64,000 bases of DNA from Streptomyces profundus (GCF_020740535.1 NZ_CP082362.1:3594501-3658500); one strand, 5' to 3'; positions 45,862 to 56,603 are shown, counted from the stretch's first letter. Program-made: numbers and translations. Notes: generated from the sequence alone by a model not told the origin.

Positions 45862-46131
45862 ACGCCGCTCGGCGTCCGCGGCCTCGTTCTCGACCGTCTC
45901 GAACCGGCACCGGTGGGCGGGGCGGCGCGGTGGCCGGTGGCGGTGCGGGACTGGACGAATATCGTCGACCGGGGCGATGTGGTGGCCCTGGTCAAGGAGC
46001 TGGCCCCGACGTTTGGCGAGCGGGTGCGGGACGTTACCGTGCACAACGGCGCACGCGCCCATGATGTGCGCCCCTATCTCACGGCGCGCGAGACCGGCGC
46101 GGCGATCGCCACCGCGCTGGCGGGGCGGTAG
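45862..46131 (+). pseudogene. Truncated C-terminus of a hydrolase-like protein
   Basis: One frame reads TPLGVRGLVLDRLEPAPVGG, then RWPVAVRDWTNIVDRGDVVA, LVKELAPTFGERVRDVTVHN and GARAHDVRPYLTARETGAAI, ending ATALAGR. The pattern (W-x-N-x-x-D-x-x-D, NG-x-x-x-HD) resembles the C-terminus of Streptomyces alpha/beta-hydrolase-like proteins with a catalytic-type His-Asp. The 5' part is replaced by the IS110 remnant. It marks the right edge of the accessory region; fur starts 2 bp later on the other strand. Confidence 0.6.
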
Positions 46132-46132
46132 T

Positions 46133-46543
46133 TCAGGCGCAGTCCGGGCAGATGCCCCGGTAGGTGACGTCGACATCGGAGATGGTGAAGCCGAAGCGTT
46201 CGGAGTCCGGGAGGTCGGCCAGCGGATCACCGGCCGGATGGACGTCGCGGATGGCGCCGCAGCCCGAGCAGACCAGATGGTGGTGCGGCCGGTGGGCGTT
46301 GGGGTCGTAGCGCTTGGCGCGGCCGTCGGTGGCCACCTCAAGCACCTCGCCGAGCGAGACGAGTTCGCCCAGGGTGTTGTAGACGGTCGCCCGGGAGATC
46401 TCGGGCAGTCGGCCGGTGGCGCGTTCGAGCACCTCGTCGGCGGTGAGGTGGACATGCTCGCCGTCGAGCACCTCGGCGACGACGCGGCGTTGGGCGGTCA
46501 TCCGCCAGCCACGTCCGCGAAGCCGTTCCAGCAGGTCACTCAT
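46133..46543 (-). CDS. Fur-family peroxide/metal regulator (CatR/FurA-like)
   Basis: A 136-aa Fur-family repressor. The winged HTH is at about 1-80 (GWRMTAQRRVVAEVLDGEHV; EISRATVYNTLGELVSLGEV), followed by the metal-binding RPHHHLVCSGCG and a second Cys pair CPDC. Such regulators control catalase-peroxidase genes in actinomycetes, and katG is immediately divergent. ATG 46543 is used; an upstream start at 46558 adds five residues. The 348-bp divergent region should hold its operator. In many actinobacteria furA and katG are codirectional, so the divergent order is notable. Confidence 0.9.
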   Translation of the reverse strand: MSDLLERLRGRGWRMTAQRRVVAEVLDGEHVHLTADEVLERATGRLPEISRATVYNTLGELVSLGEVLEVATDGRAKRYDPNAHRPHHHLVCSGCGAIRDVHPAGDPLADLPDSERFGFTISDVDVTYRGICPDCA

Positions 46544-46612
46544 GGCCACCAACCTCATCGTGCTTCGGCTATGGGATGAATCGTACGCTCTGGCTACAGT
46601 CTGGCTGTCGTA

Positions 46613-46640
46613 TTGACCTGGACTTGGTCCATTGTAGGAT
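46613..46640 (+). promoter_or_regulatory. Candidate katG promoter
   Basis: TTGACC (46613-46618) and TAGGAT (46635-46640) are separated by 16 bp. The spacer contains the imperfect palindrome GGACTTGGTCC, a possible Fur-family site. The leader to ATG 46892 is about 245 nt, GC-rich, and includes a frame starting GTG 46690 (VTVQHGNARAAG) that I do not consider an established gene. Confidence 0.55.
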
Positions 46641-46876
46641 CAGTTCCGGTGAGGAACCTAGACACAGGACACCAACTGGGGAAAAAGGCGTGACGGTTCA
46701 GCACGGGAATGCGCGCGCCGCGGGGTCCGGTCGTCCCGGAACCCCCGGCCCCGCCTCGCCCGCGTGCGCCCCGGCCGGCGAGGCCGCCGCGACCCCCGGG
46801 GCCCGGCCCCGGACACCTCACCGCGTCCAGTTCGCCGAGCGTTCCCCCCGCATTTCCGAGCAATGTGATCCGCTAG

Positions 46877-49123
<2,247 letters not shown>

Positions 49124-49146
49124 CCCACCCGCACCCGCACCCGGAC

Positions 49147-49188
49147 CACCCCGGCCCGGCCCCCCACGAGGGAGGCCGGGCCGGGGTG
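49147..49188. terminator. Terminator between katG and araC copy 2
   Basis: A perfect 15-bp stem CACCCCGGCCCGGCC (49147-49161) / GGCCGGGCCGGGGTG (49174-49188) with a 12-nt loop separates the convergent genes. It is absent beside araC copy 1. Confidence 0.82.
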
Positions 49189-49195
49189 TTCGGGG

Positions 49196-50229
49196 CCTCA
49201 GCCGGTCAGGGTTTCGGATGGGGGGTGGCCGTAGCGTTGGCGGTATTGGGCGGCGAAGCGGCCGAGGTTGGAGAAGCCCCAGTGGTGGGCGATGTCGGAG
49301 ACGGTGGCGGAGCGGTCGCTGGCGGCGGTCAGGAGGTCCTGGTGGGCGTGGCGGAGGCGGACCTCGCGGAGGTAGCCGAGGGGGGTGGTGTCCAGATGGG
49401 CGCGGAACGCCTCCTGGAGGGCGCGGGGGCTGACGCGGGCCGCCGTGGCCAGGTCGGTGAGGGTGTGGGGGTGGTCGGGGTGTTCCTCGATCAGCTTCAT
49501 GGCGCGGCGCAGCGCCGCATGGGAGACGGTGCCGCCGCGTCGCGCGTGGACGCCCCGGGTGATCAGTGGCTGGGTCGCGACGAGCAGGCTGGCCGTGGCC
49601 TGGGTGAGCTGGGTGGCGACCAGGGGGTTGGTGCGGGCGACGCCGTCGCCGAGCACCTCCTGGCGTACCGCGCCCGAGATGGTGGACCAGCTGCGGGCCG
49701 CCTGCGGTGAGATGGCCTTCCCCAGCGCGAACCTGGCCCGGACGGGCCCGTCGACGCCGAGGGAGTCGGCCGCCGCCCGCTCCACGACCTCGCGGTCGAG
49801 CCGCACCGTGAACATCCGCGCGCCGGGCGACCAGTGCACCTGGAAGCCGCGGTAGGGGTCGAGGACATAGGTCTCGCCCGGGCCCACCCGGTACTCCTCC
49901 CGGCCGGGGGAGCTCACCGTCACCCGGCCGTGGGTGACCTCGCAGACCAGCAGGTAGCTGCCGAGCGGCTGCGGTCGGATCAGGGTCTCCGCCCGGCCGC
50001 CCCGGCGTCCGTAGCTCAGCCCGGAGACGGTGATCCCCGGGAAGCCGCTCTCCGCGTACCAGGCGGAGAACTCGTCCGGATCGCCCAGGCAGTCCAGCTG
50101 GTACGGGCTGTAGGCGTGGCTGATGATCTCCTGGGTCTCTTCGAGATCGCTGCTGCGCACGAGCGTCGTCAGCCTGCTCAGGTCGCCCGTGGTGACGCTG
50201 AGCTGTGCCATCGGCCACGTCTCCTTCGC
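49196..50229 (-). repeat. Inverted repeat copy 2 (about 1,034 bp)
   Basis: Complement of 28,118-29,151, covering the araC gene plus 18 bp of its leader and 2 bp after the stop. This copy has a convergent terminator on one side and an apparently natural upstream region on the other, so it is the likelier ancestral location. Confidence 0.92.
49198..50211 (-). CDS. AraC-family transcriptional regulator, copy 2
   Basis: Same 337-residue protein as at 28,136-29,149: an N-terminal ligand-type domain and a C-terminal double HTH (HTLTDLATAARVSPRALQEA; VSDIAHHWGFSNLGRFAAQY). GAAGGAGACGTGGCCG precedes ATG 50211. Convergent with katG. The regulated target is not evident; no metabolic operon adjoins either copy. 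Two identical copies could double the dosage or rewire expression if the upstream regions differ in promoter strength. Confidence 0.93.
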   Translation of the reverse strand: MAQLSVTTGDLSRLTTLVRSSDLEETQEIISHAYSPYQLDCLGDPDEFSAWYAESGFPGITVSGLSYGRRGGRAETLIRPQPLGSYLLVCEVTHGRVTVSSPGREEYRVGPGETYVLDPYRGFQVHWSPGARMFTVRLDREVVERAAADSLGVDGPVRARFALGKAISPQAARSWSTISGAVRQEVLGDGVARTNPLVATQLTQATASLLVATQPLITRGVHARRGGTVSHAALRRAMKLIEEHPDHPHTLTDLATAARVSPRALQEAFRAHLDTTPLGYLREVRLRHAHQDLLTAASDRSATVSDIAHHWGFSNLGRFAAQYRQRYGHPPSETLTG

Positions 50230-50399
50230 TTCTCGTTTTCCGGCCGAGCGCCGCGTTTCGCGAGTAGCTGACGGGTGCCTGTCGTGAGTAGCGTCGTACC
50301 CGTCCGCAGTCAAGGCGTCTACGGCTCTTCGGGCGGTCTTCGGGCCTGGCGCCTCGGGCTGGCACCGGCCTGGATCCACGGGGGACGTTCAGGACGGTT

Positions 50400-50600
50400 G
50401 AACGAGGTGGCCCCTGCCGTGAGAACCACCACGGCAGGGCTCATCCCGCACACACGCCCCTTCGGTCCGGTTCAGTCTGTACCCGTAACCGCCACATCCG
50501 AAGCGCACGACCGAGAGTGGGAAACGGGCGGGTTCGCCCCGCGCGGTCTCGGTTCCCGTGGCCTCCGCCCAGTCCTGACCAGGCTGGGCGGAGGCTTTTT
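50400..50600 (+). ncRNA. Candidate structured RNA ending in an intrinsic terminator
   Basis: The 496 bp between araC and the UTRA gene lack a convincing gene but contain ordered stems. These are a perfect 10-bp hairpin CCCTGCCGTG/CACGGCAGGG (50412-50439), CTTCGG/CCGAAG (50460-50503), ACCGAGA/TCTCGGT (50510-50553) enclosing GGGCG-GGTT-CGCCC, and a terminator. A transcript of about 200 nt could be a regulatory RNA, possibly 6S-like; this is inference from structure only. Confidence 0.45.
50561..50600 (+). terminator. Intrinsic terminator with T tract
   Basis: GCCTCCGCCCAG (50561-50572) pairs perfectly with CTGGGCGGAGGC (50584-50595), followed by TTTTT. A true T-tailed terminator is uncommon in this genome and implies a dedicated upstream transcript. 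Confidence 0.85.
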
Positions 50601-50725
50601 CGTCGTGGTTCGGCCTTGGGCGACCGCCGGCGGTGGGAACGTTCGGCGGGCCGTCGTGGATCGGCCGCCGCTCCCCGGTAGGGGTGGTCCTCTCGGGAGC
50701 CGGCGAGCGAGAGGTGCGAGGCGCG

Positions 50726-51382
50726 ATGGCGGAGCGGTACGAGGAGGTCCCCGACGATCCGCGGCGGACCCGGCACGGCGACCCCGCCGTCCGGGCGCGG
50801 CGCCGGCTGGTGCGGCGGGCGGACGAGCGGCACCAGTGGGAGAAGAACCGCGCCCGGCTGAGCCACACGGTGCGGGCCGGCACCGGGGTGACGGAGCACG
50901 ACACCGGTCTCGCGGTCGGCGACCTGGTGTTCAGCGCGGTCTACCTGCCGGTGGAGGCCGGCCCCGAACTGGCCGCCGCCTTCGCGGTGCCGACGGGAAC
51001 GCCGCTGGTCGAGCGGTCGTACCGGACCCGCCATGTCGAGGAGCCGGCGCCGTTCAACCTCACGCGCTCCTACCTGGTGACCGAGCAGGTGGCCGCCAAC
51101 CCCGAGCTGCTCGACGCGGCCAACGAGCCGTGGCCCGGCGGCACGCAGAGCCAGCTGCGCACGGTCGGCATCGAGGTGGCGCGGATCGTGGAGGAGATCA
51201 CCGCCGCGCGCCCGCCGACCGACGAGGAGGCGAGCGCGTTGGCCATGGCCCCCGGCACGGCGGTGATCGACCTCCGCCAGCGGTGCCTGGACGTCGACGA
51301 CCGGGTGGTCGAACTCTCCGAGGTCACCCTCCCCGGCGACCGCACGCGGCTGGAGTTCGTGACCCGGTTGGACCCTTGGTGA
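50726..51382 (+). CDS. GntR-type UTRA-domain protein without a DNA-binding domain
   Basis: A 218-aa protein whose residues about 40-215 form a UTRA ligand domain (GTPLVERSYRTRHVEEPAPF, NLTRSYLV; EEASALAMAPGTAVIDLRQR; RLEFVTRLDP). HutC/GntR regulators put a winged HTH of about 70 residues before this; here only a short Arg-rich leader is present (DPAVRARRRLVRRADERHQW). It may be a ligand-binding modulator of another regulator or a decayed regulator. ATG 50726 is chosen; an upstream in-frame ATG at 50633 adds no HTH. The preceding terminator isolates it transcriptionally. Confidence 0.72.
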   Translation: MAERYEEVPDDPRRTRHGDPAVRARRRLVRRADERHQWEKNRARLSHTVRAGTGVTEHDTGLAVGDLVFSAVYLPVEAGPELAAAFAVPTGTPLVERSYRTRHVEEPAPFNLTRSYLVTEQVAANPELLDAANEPWPGGTQSQLRTVGIEVARIVEEITAARPPTDEEASALAMAPGTAVIDLRQRCLDVDDRVVELSEVTLPGDRTRLEFVTRLDPW

Positions 51383-51444
51383 TCGAGCGGGACCGAACGG
51401 GATCGAACGGGGCTGGTCGGGGTCGGTTCGGGTGGTGGCCGTGT

Positions 51445-51936
51445 TCAGTCGGACGAGGGTGGGGCGGGGTGGCGGAGCGCGGTGGCCGCGTCGTCGACCC
51501 AGGCGTCGATTGCCTCCCGGGTGCGGTCCCTGAGCGCGTCGAGGTCGGCCCGGTCGGTGGCCTCGTGCAGCTTCTTGACCTCCGTCAGGACCTCGGCCGC
51601 CCGCTCGCCGACCGTCGGCCGGTCGGCGAGCAGGCGGCAGCGGAAGAGCGCCTCCTCGACCTCGTTGAGCCGCTCATAGGAGCGGGCGCGTGCCTCGACG
51701 GGGTCTCCCGGCGGTGGGTCCTCGTTCAGGCAGAACCACCGATGGACCAGCGCGCGACGGTAGTTGACCAGCGCGGCGGCGTAGGCGGTGTACGCGTCCA
51801 GCCGCTCCTCGCGCAACCGCTCCTCGCGGGCGAGGAGTTGACCGCGCACGGCGACGCGCTGCTGGAAGAGGTGGTTGGCCCCGGCACCGAGCAGGGTGCC
51901 GAGCACCGCTATCACGCTTGCCACGATCGCCTGCAC
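51445..51936 (-). CDS. Hypothetical membrane-anchored helical protein
   Basis: A 163-aa protein with one N-terminal membrane segment (about 2-19, AIVASVIAVLGTLLGAGANH) followed by a helical, charged cytoplasmic or coiled region (LLAREERLREERLDAYTAYA; RSYERLNEVEEALFRCRLLA). It resembles the small membrane-tethered coiled proteins common in Streptomyces; function unknown. GTG 51936 lies 13 bp after the stop of the upstream TIGR03086 gene, so both are probably one operon. Confidence 0.65.
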   Translation of the reverse strand: MQAIVASVIAVLGTLLGAGANHLFQQRVAVRGQLLAREERLREERLDAYTAYAAALVNYRRALVHRWFCLNEDPPPGDPVEARARSYERLNEVEEALFRCRLLADRPTVGERAAEVLTEVKKLHEATDRADLDALRDRTREAIDAWVDDAATALRHPAPPSSD

Positions 51937-51949
51937 AACGGGCAGTCGA

Positions 51950-52588
51950 TCACGGCCCCGGGGGTGGCGTCCAGGACGGTGAACGGCCGCTGAGCGCCAC
52001 CGCCTTGGCCAGCTCCGCGGCGTCGGCCGGCACCGGGACCGGCGGCCCGAACGGGCCCTGGGCGCGGGCGTCGGGGTCGTCGGCGTCCTGGGAGAGCAGA
52101 TCGATCGACGCCCGCAGCGAGGCGGGGTCGGCGACATACGGCTGATCGGTGGCGCGGGCCAGATCCCAGCCGTGCAGCAGCACCTCGTTGAGGGCGACGA
52201 CGCCGGCGATCTCGCCGGGCAGGTCGACCCCGCCGGCCCTGGTCGCCCCCCGCCAGGCGGCGGGCTCCCGCCATGCCTCGGCCAGCTCCGCCAGCTGGTC
52301 GCGCAGCTGGCGGCGCCAGTCGTCCGGGAGCGGGGGCGTGGCCGCGTTCGGGTCGTCGGGGTCGGTGTCGGTCAGCGGGCCAAGATCCTTGCGGGCGCTG
52401 TCGCGGAAGGCTGTCGTCAGCGCCAGCAGATGTTCCAGCAGCCGGCGCACCGGCATCCCGGGACAGGGCGTCGGCGCGTCGAGCCGGTCGTCCGGCACGC
52501 CGTCGAGCAGCGCGGCGAGCCGGTCGGCGACGGGCCGCAGATCGAGCGGCTGGACCGCGGTACGGTCAGTGGCATCGGCATCAGTCAT
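51950..52588 (-). CDS. TIGR03086-type DinB-like metal-binding protein
   Basis: A 212-aa member of the mycothiol-dependent maleylpyruvate isomerase/DinB superfamily: DRLDAPTPCPGMPVRRLLEH with the first metal-type His, then the conserved VVALNEVLLHGWDLARATDQ (second and third His). Such proteins act as mycothiol S-transferases; the substrate is unknown. ATG 52588 is chosen because the upstream extension is Arg/Pro-rich. About 250 bp separate it from the azoreductase on the same strand. Confidence 0.82.
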   Translation of the reverse strand: MTDADATDRTAVQPLDLRPVADRLAALLDGVPDDRLDAPTPCPGMPVRRLLEHLLALTTAFRDSARKDLGPLTDTDPDDPNAATPPLPDDWRRQLRDQLAELAEAWREPAAWRGATRAGGVDLPGEIAGVVALNEVLLHGWDLARATDQPYVADPASLRASIDLLSQDADDPDARAQGPFGPPVPVPADAAELAKAVALSGRSPSWTPPPGP

Positions 52589-52835
52589 ACCGGGTGGACC
52601 GATCCCGGCGCCGAAACTCATCGCTCGTCGGGCCCGGCCGTTCGCGACGGCCGGACGGGGCCCCGCTCCCCGAGCCGGACTGGCGAGGCGCCGGCCGCGA
52701 ACACGTTCACCGGGGCGGGGGCGCTGCCGCCACGCCGCACCCCCACCGTCCGTTGACCCCCGTCCGGTACCCGACGCTGCTCCGTACCGCGCTTCGGCCA
52801 ACGCCGCCCGCGCGGCGCCCGCCGCCCGCGTAGGG

Positions 52836-53483
52836 CTACGCGTGGTGGGCGGCGGCCAGGGCCGTGGCGTGGGTTCTGGCGGCCTCGTGGGCCTGGGCGC
52901 GGGAGGTGTCGGCGAGGCCGACCAGGTCCGCCATGGCGGGGATGATCCTGGCCAGGGTCAGCTCGGGGACGATGAACCGGACGTCGAGCGCGAGCGCCGT
53001 GCCCAGCAGGTGTTCGAGGTATGGCGCGTTGAAGTCCTGGCCCTCGCGTGGGGTGCCGGCGGCGTAGGAGCCGCCTCGGCTGGTCACCACGGTGACCGGC
53101 TTGCCGGCGATGGTGGAGTCTGGGCCGAGGGTGCGCCCGGCCACGATGACGTGGTCCAGGTAGGAGCGGAGCGTCGTCGGGACGCCGTAGTTGTACAGCG
53201 GCGCGCCGATGACCACGGCGTCGGCCGACTCCAGCTCGACGATCAGCCGCTCGCGCTCGGCGAAGGCGCTCCGCTGCTCCGGCGTGCGCTCCTCGGCGGG
53301 GACCGCCGCCGCGTAGTGGCTGACCCGGGTCAGATGGGGCAGCGGCTCCGCGTCGAGGTCGCGGTAGATCACGGTGCCCCGCGGGTGCTGCTTCTCCCAG
53401 GTCTCGCGGAATGTCCTCGTCACCTCGCGGGAGACGGAGTTCTCCCCGTTCAGCGAGGAGTCGATGTGCAGCAGTGTGGCCAT
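52836..53483 (-). CDS. FMN-dependent NADH-azoreductase/quinone reductase
   Basis: A 215-aa flavodoxin-fold enzyme of the AzoR family: N-terminal MATLLHIDSSLNGENSVSRE (FMN phosphate loop), VVIGAPLYNYGVPTTLRSYL and VTVVTSRGGSYAAGTPREGQ. It reduces quinones and azo compounds by two-electron transfer, limiting quinone stress. A divergent HxlR-type regulator starts 163 bp away, the usual arrangement for electrophile- or quinone-responsive control (YodB/HxlR-like). Confidence 0.93.
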   Translation of the reverse strand: MATLLHIDSSLNGENSVSREVTRTFRETWEKQHPRGTVIYRDLDAEPLPHLTRVSHYAAAVPAEERTPEQRSAFAERERLIVELESADAVVIGAPLYNYGVPTTLRSYLDHVIVAGRTLGPDSTIAGKPVTVVTSRGGSYAAGTPREGQDFNAPYLEHLLGTALALDVRFIVPELTLARIIPAMADLVGLADTSRAQAHEAARTHATALAAAHHA

Positions 53484-53594
53484 GAGGGTGATGCCTCCGG
53501 GGCGGGTCCACGGGGTTCCGGGGACGGTGGGTGTGGGAGCTCACCTGAGGTGAGTGGGTGCGGCAGAAGAAGTGGCAAGCGTAAACGCAGCTGC

Positions 53595-53611
53595 TTACTT
53601 TTCTACAGTAA
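53595..53611. promoter_or_regulatory. Candidate HxlR operator between azoR and its regulator
   Basis: TTAC-TTTTCTACA-GTAA is an A/T-rich inverted repeat in an otherwise GC-rich 163-bp divergent region. It lies 36 bp before the regulator ATG and about 110 bp from the azoreductase start, which resembles the A/T palindromes bound by HxlR/YodB proteins. Confidence 0.5.
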
Positions 53612-53646
53612 CTCTTTTTTGGTGGGGTGCAAGTAGTCTGGAGGAC

Positions 53647-54045
53647 ATGCGAGGAAGCAGGGACGAGATGCCGCCGGCCGCCGGTGCGCGGCACCCCGAC
53701 GGCGGGTGCGCGGCGCCGGCCAACGCCGTGCACCATGTCTTCGGGCTGCTGGGCAAGCGCTGGACGGGCCTGCTGATCGCCTCGTTGATGTCAGGCCCCG
53801 GACACTTCGCCGAGCTGCGCCGCTCGGTGCCGGGGATCAGCGAACGGATGCTCTCCGACCGGCTGAGCGAGCTGGTCGAGGCCGGCCTGGTCCACCGGGA
53901 CGTGCACAACGGGCCCCCGCTGCGCGTGAGTTACCGGCTCACGGAGGCCGGCGAGAACCTGCGGCCCGCGCTGGCCGAGCTGACCCGCTGGGCCGAGGGA
54001 CACCTCGGCGCCGCCGGCGCCGCCTGTCCCCGCATCGACGGCTGA
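53647..54045 (+). CDS. HxlR-family transcriptional regulator
   Basis: A 132-aa winged-HTH protein: NAVHHVFGLLGKRWTGLLIA, GPGHFAELRRSVPGISERML and SDRLSELVEAGLVHRDVHNG. A Cys in the N-terminal GGCAAPAN could be the redox-sensing residue used by YodB/HypR relatives (inference). It probably represses the divergent azoreductase gene. ATG 53647; an upstream in-frame start at 53554 would cover the intergenic palindrome and is rejected. The next gene begins 51 bp downstream. Confidence 0.92.
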   Translation: MRGSRDEMPPAAGARHPDGGCAAPANAVHHVFGLLGKRWTGLLIASLMSGPGHFAELRRSVPGISERMLSDRLSELVEAGLVHRDVHNGPPLRVSYRLTEAGENLRPALAELTRWAEGHLGAAGAACPRIDG

Positions 54046-54096
54046 CCGCCCGGGTGGCCAACCGTCCATCCGGCAGAGGTGCCCTAGGCTGACCAG

Positions 54097-54942
54097 GTGA
54101 GCGATGCGGCGGACGAGGCGACGAGCAACGGGCAGGACCGGACGGGCGAAGCCCCGGGCGATGCGGACGAGGGCACGCGGCGGCTGGCCCGCGCCGTGCG
54201 CGCCGCCGAGGACGCGCTGATCGAGTTCGAGATCGCGGTGGAGACCTTCCGGATCGAGGTGGAGAACTTCTCCCGGCTGCACGAGCAGCGCCTCGGCCCG
54301 CTCTACGCCCGCGTCGAGGAGCTGGACGCCCAGCTCGCCGAGGCGGTCGCCGCCCGCACCGGCGATCCGGAGGACCAGCGCCGCGCCCAGGAGGCGCGCG
54401 CCGCCGTCACCCCGATGCCGCTGGTCTCCGAGCTGTTCCAGGGCTGGTTGGACGGCGACGGCTTCTCGCCCGAGGGCTACGCCATGCTGACCGACCAGTC
54501 CGTGCGCCAGCCGCCGCGCGTCCGTCCCGGCGAGGAGGCCAGGGCGCTCTACCGCGAGCTGGCCCGCCGCTGCCACCCCGACCTGGTCACCGACCAGACG
54601 GAGAGGGAGCGCAGGGACGCCTTCCTGTCCCGCGTCAACCAGGCGTACGCGCGCGGCGACGCGGACGCGCTGCGCGAGCTGGCCGAGGAGTGGGAGGCCG
54701 GCGGCGCCGGGCCCGAGGAGAAGCCCGCCTCGGCCGGCGAGGAGCTGTACGCCCGCCTTGAGTGGCTGGCGCAGCGGAAGGAGCTGCTGGCGGACGCCGC
54801 AGCCGCGCTGGAGGACAGCGCGGTCGGCGCCATGCTGCGCATGGCCGACGACGATCCGGACGGACTGCTCACCGAGGTCGCCGAGGGGCTGCGCCGGCAG
54901 ATCGCCACCAAGGAGGCCGAGCTCACCCGCCTCACGGCCTGA
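54097..54942 (+). CDS. J-domain-containing coiled-coil protein
   Basis: A 281-aa protein. Residues about 30-95 are a coiled coil (RAVRAAEDALIEFEIAVETF, RIEVENFSRLHEQRL). About 145-200 is a J-domain-like segment with the HPD tripeptide (LYRELARRCHPDLVTDQTER). A second helical stretch closes the protein. HPD suggests interaction with a DnaK-type chaperone. GTG 54097. It lies 38 bp before the rhodanese gene on the same strand. Confidence 0.82.
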   Translation: MSDAADEATSNGQDRTGEAPGDADEGTRRLARAVRAAEDALIEFEIAVETFRIEVENFSRLHEQRLGPLYARVEELDAQLAEAVAARTGDPEDQRRAQEARAAVTPMPLVSELFQGWLDGDGFSPEGYAMLTDQSVRQPPRVRPGEEARALYRELARRCHPDLVTDQTERERRDAFLSRVNQAYARGDADALRELAEEWEAGGAGPEEKPASAGEELYARLEWLAQRKELLADAAAALEDSAVGAMLRMADDDPDGLLTEVAEGLRRQIATKEAELTRLTA

Positions 54943-54980
54943 ACCGGCCGCCGCCCAGCGGGTTGTGGCAGGGTTGGGGC

Positions 54981-55316
54981 ATGAGTTTTGGGGTTCCCGC
55001 CGTGGGCGCGGGTGAGGTGCCGGACGACGGCCTGTTGATCGATGTCCGGGAGCCGGACGAGTGGGCCGCCGGGCATGCCGAGGCGGCCGTGCACATTCCG
55101 ATGGGTGAGGTCGTCCAACGGCTCCCGGAGATCGTGGAGCTGGCGGGGGAGCGGCCGGTGCACGTGGTGTGCAAGGCCGGCGGGCGCTCGGCGCAGGTGA
55201 CGGCCTTCCTCGAACAGCAGGGCGTGACGGCCCGCAACGTGGACGGCGGGATGCACGCCTGGCAGGCCGCCGGCCGGCCGTTGGTCAGCGATCGGGGCGA
55301 GCCGACGGTGCTGTGA
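54981..55316 (+). CDS. Rhodanese-like sulfurtransferase domain protein
   Basis: A single-domain, 111-aa rhodanese: LLIDVREPDEWAAGHAEAAV then HIPMG, and the active loop VVCKAGGRSAQVTAFL with catalytic Cys64. Such proteins carry persulfide sulfur between enzymes. ATG 54981. Its last 32 bp overlap the convergent aminotransferase gene. Confidence 0.93.
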   Translation: MSFGVPAVGAGEVPDDGLLIDVREPDEWAAGHAEAAVHIPMGEVVQRLPEIVELAGERPVHVVCKAGGRSAQVTAFLEQQGVTARNVDGGMHAWQAAGRPLVSDRGEPTVL

Positions 55317-56451
55317 GCGCCGACAGACGCGTCACGGCCTCGCGGAGCGCGTCGGGCCGGCGGCAGAAGGAGAACCGCACCAGCCAGGGCGCGGTGTCGA
55401 CGCCCTGTTGGAACGCGCTGGTCGGGATCGCCACCACGCCGGCCAGCTCGGGGAGTTCCCGGCAGAACCGCGGCCCGTCGGCGAAGCCCCACGGGCGGAT
55501 GTCGGCCTGGAGGAAGTAGCCGGCGTCCGCGCGGTAGGGGCGCAGCCCCGCCGCCGTCAGGCCGCCGGCCAGCAGGTCGCGGCCCGAGGCGAGCACGCCG
55601 CGCAGCTCCTTCGCCCACTCCTCGACGCCGCCCAGGGCGCCGGCGATCGCCTCCTGGTAGGGGGTGCCGGAGGCATAGGTGAGCCACTGCTTCACGGCGG
55701 CCACGGCCGCGACCAGCTCGGCCGGGCCGCTGATCCAACCGACCTTCCAGCCGGTCACGTTGAACGTCTTGCCGGCCGATGAGACGGTCAGGGTGCGCTC
55801 CCGCATCCCGGGCAGCGTGGCGATCGGCAGATGCCGGGCGCCGTCGTACACCAGGTGTTCGTAGACCTCGTCGGTGAGCACGGTCAGCTCGTGCTCCCGG
55901 CACAGCTCCGCGATGCGGCCCAGCTCGTCGGGGGTGAAGACCTTGCCGGTCGGGTTGTGCGGCGAGTTGAGCAGCAGCAGCCGGCTGCGCGGGGTGAGCG
56001 CGGCGCGCAGCGCGTCGGAGTCCAGGGCGAAGCCGTCGCCGTCGATGGCCAGCCCCACGGTGACCAGCGTCGCCCCGCTGAGCCTGGCGTCCGCCGCGTA
56101 CGCGTCGTAGCAGGGGTCGAAGGTGACGATCTCGTCGCCGGGGCCGGTCAGCGCCAGGACGGCGGCGGCCAGCGCCTCGGTGGCGCCGGTGGTGACCAGC
56201 ACCTCGGCGTCCTGGTCGAGCGCGATCCCGTAGCGTCGCCGCTGGTGTTCGGCGACGGCCGCGCGCAGCGCCGGGTGGCCGGTGGCCGGCGGGTACTGGT
56301 TGGCGCCGGCGAGCACGGCGGAGGCCACGTCGGAGAGCAGCGCCCCCGGCGAGTCCAGGTCGGGCACGCCCTGGCCGAGGTTGACCGCCCCGGTGCGGCG
56401 GGCCAGTTCGGTCATCTCGGTGAAGATCGAGGTCTCGGTCGCTCGGCTCAT
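55285..56451 (-). CDS. PLP-dependent class I/II aminotransferase (DapC/kynurenine-type)
   Basis: A 388-aa fold-type I aminotransferase: N-terminal LGQGVPDLDSPG, TTGATEALAAAVLALTGPGD, FDPCYDAYA, LLLNSPHNPTGKVF, LTDEVYEHLVYDG and the PLP-lysine site SSAGKTFNVTGWKVGW (Lys228). Actinobacterial relatives include the putative N-succinyldiaminopimelate aminotransferase DapC, but kynurenine/methionine aminotransferases share these motifs, so the substrate is undecided. ATG 56451 is preferred to GTG 56457. Confidence 0.9.
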   Translation of the reverse strand: MSRATETSIFTEMTELARRTGAVNLGQGVPDLDSPGALLSDVASAVLAGANQYPPATGHPALRAAVAEHQRRRYGIALDQDAEVLVTTGATEALAAAVLALTGPGDEIVTFDPCYDAYAADARLSGATLVTVGLAIDGDGFALDSDALRAALTPRSRLLLLNSPHNPTGKVFTPDELGRIAELCREHELTVLTDEVYEHLVYDGARHLPIATLPGMRERTLTVSSAGKTFNVTGWKVGWISGPAELVAAVAAVKQWLTYASGTPYQEAIAGALGGVEEWAKELRGVLASGRDLLAGGLTAAGLRPYRADAGYFLQADIRPWGFADGPRFCRELPELAGVVAIPTSAFQQGVDTAPWLVRFSFCRRPDALREAVTRLSALTAPSARPDR

Positions 56452-56603
56452 CCCCACACGATAGGGACCCGCCGCCCGGTGGCCCAGGGCCGGCCGCGGG
56501 TCGGCGGCCGAGGTGTCAGGACGCGCGCCGAAGGCGATACGGTGCTCGGGTCAGAGCGAGTGAGTGGCGCCGCCGTGGTGGCGGCGCGGGGGAGCGGGCC
56601 GAG

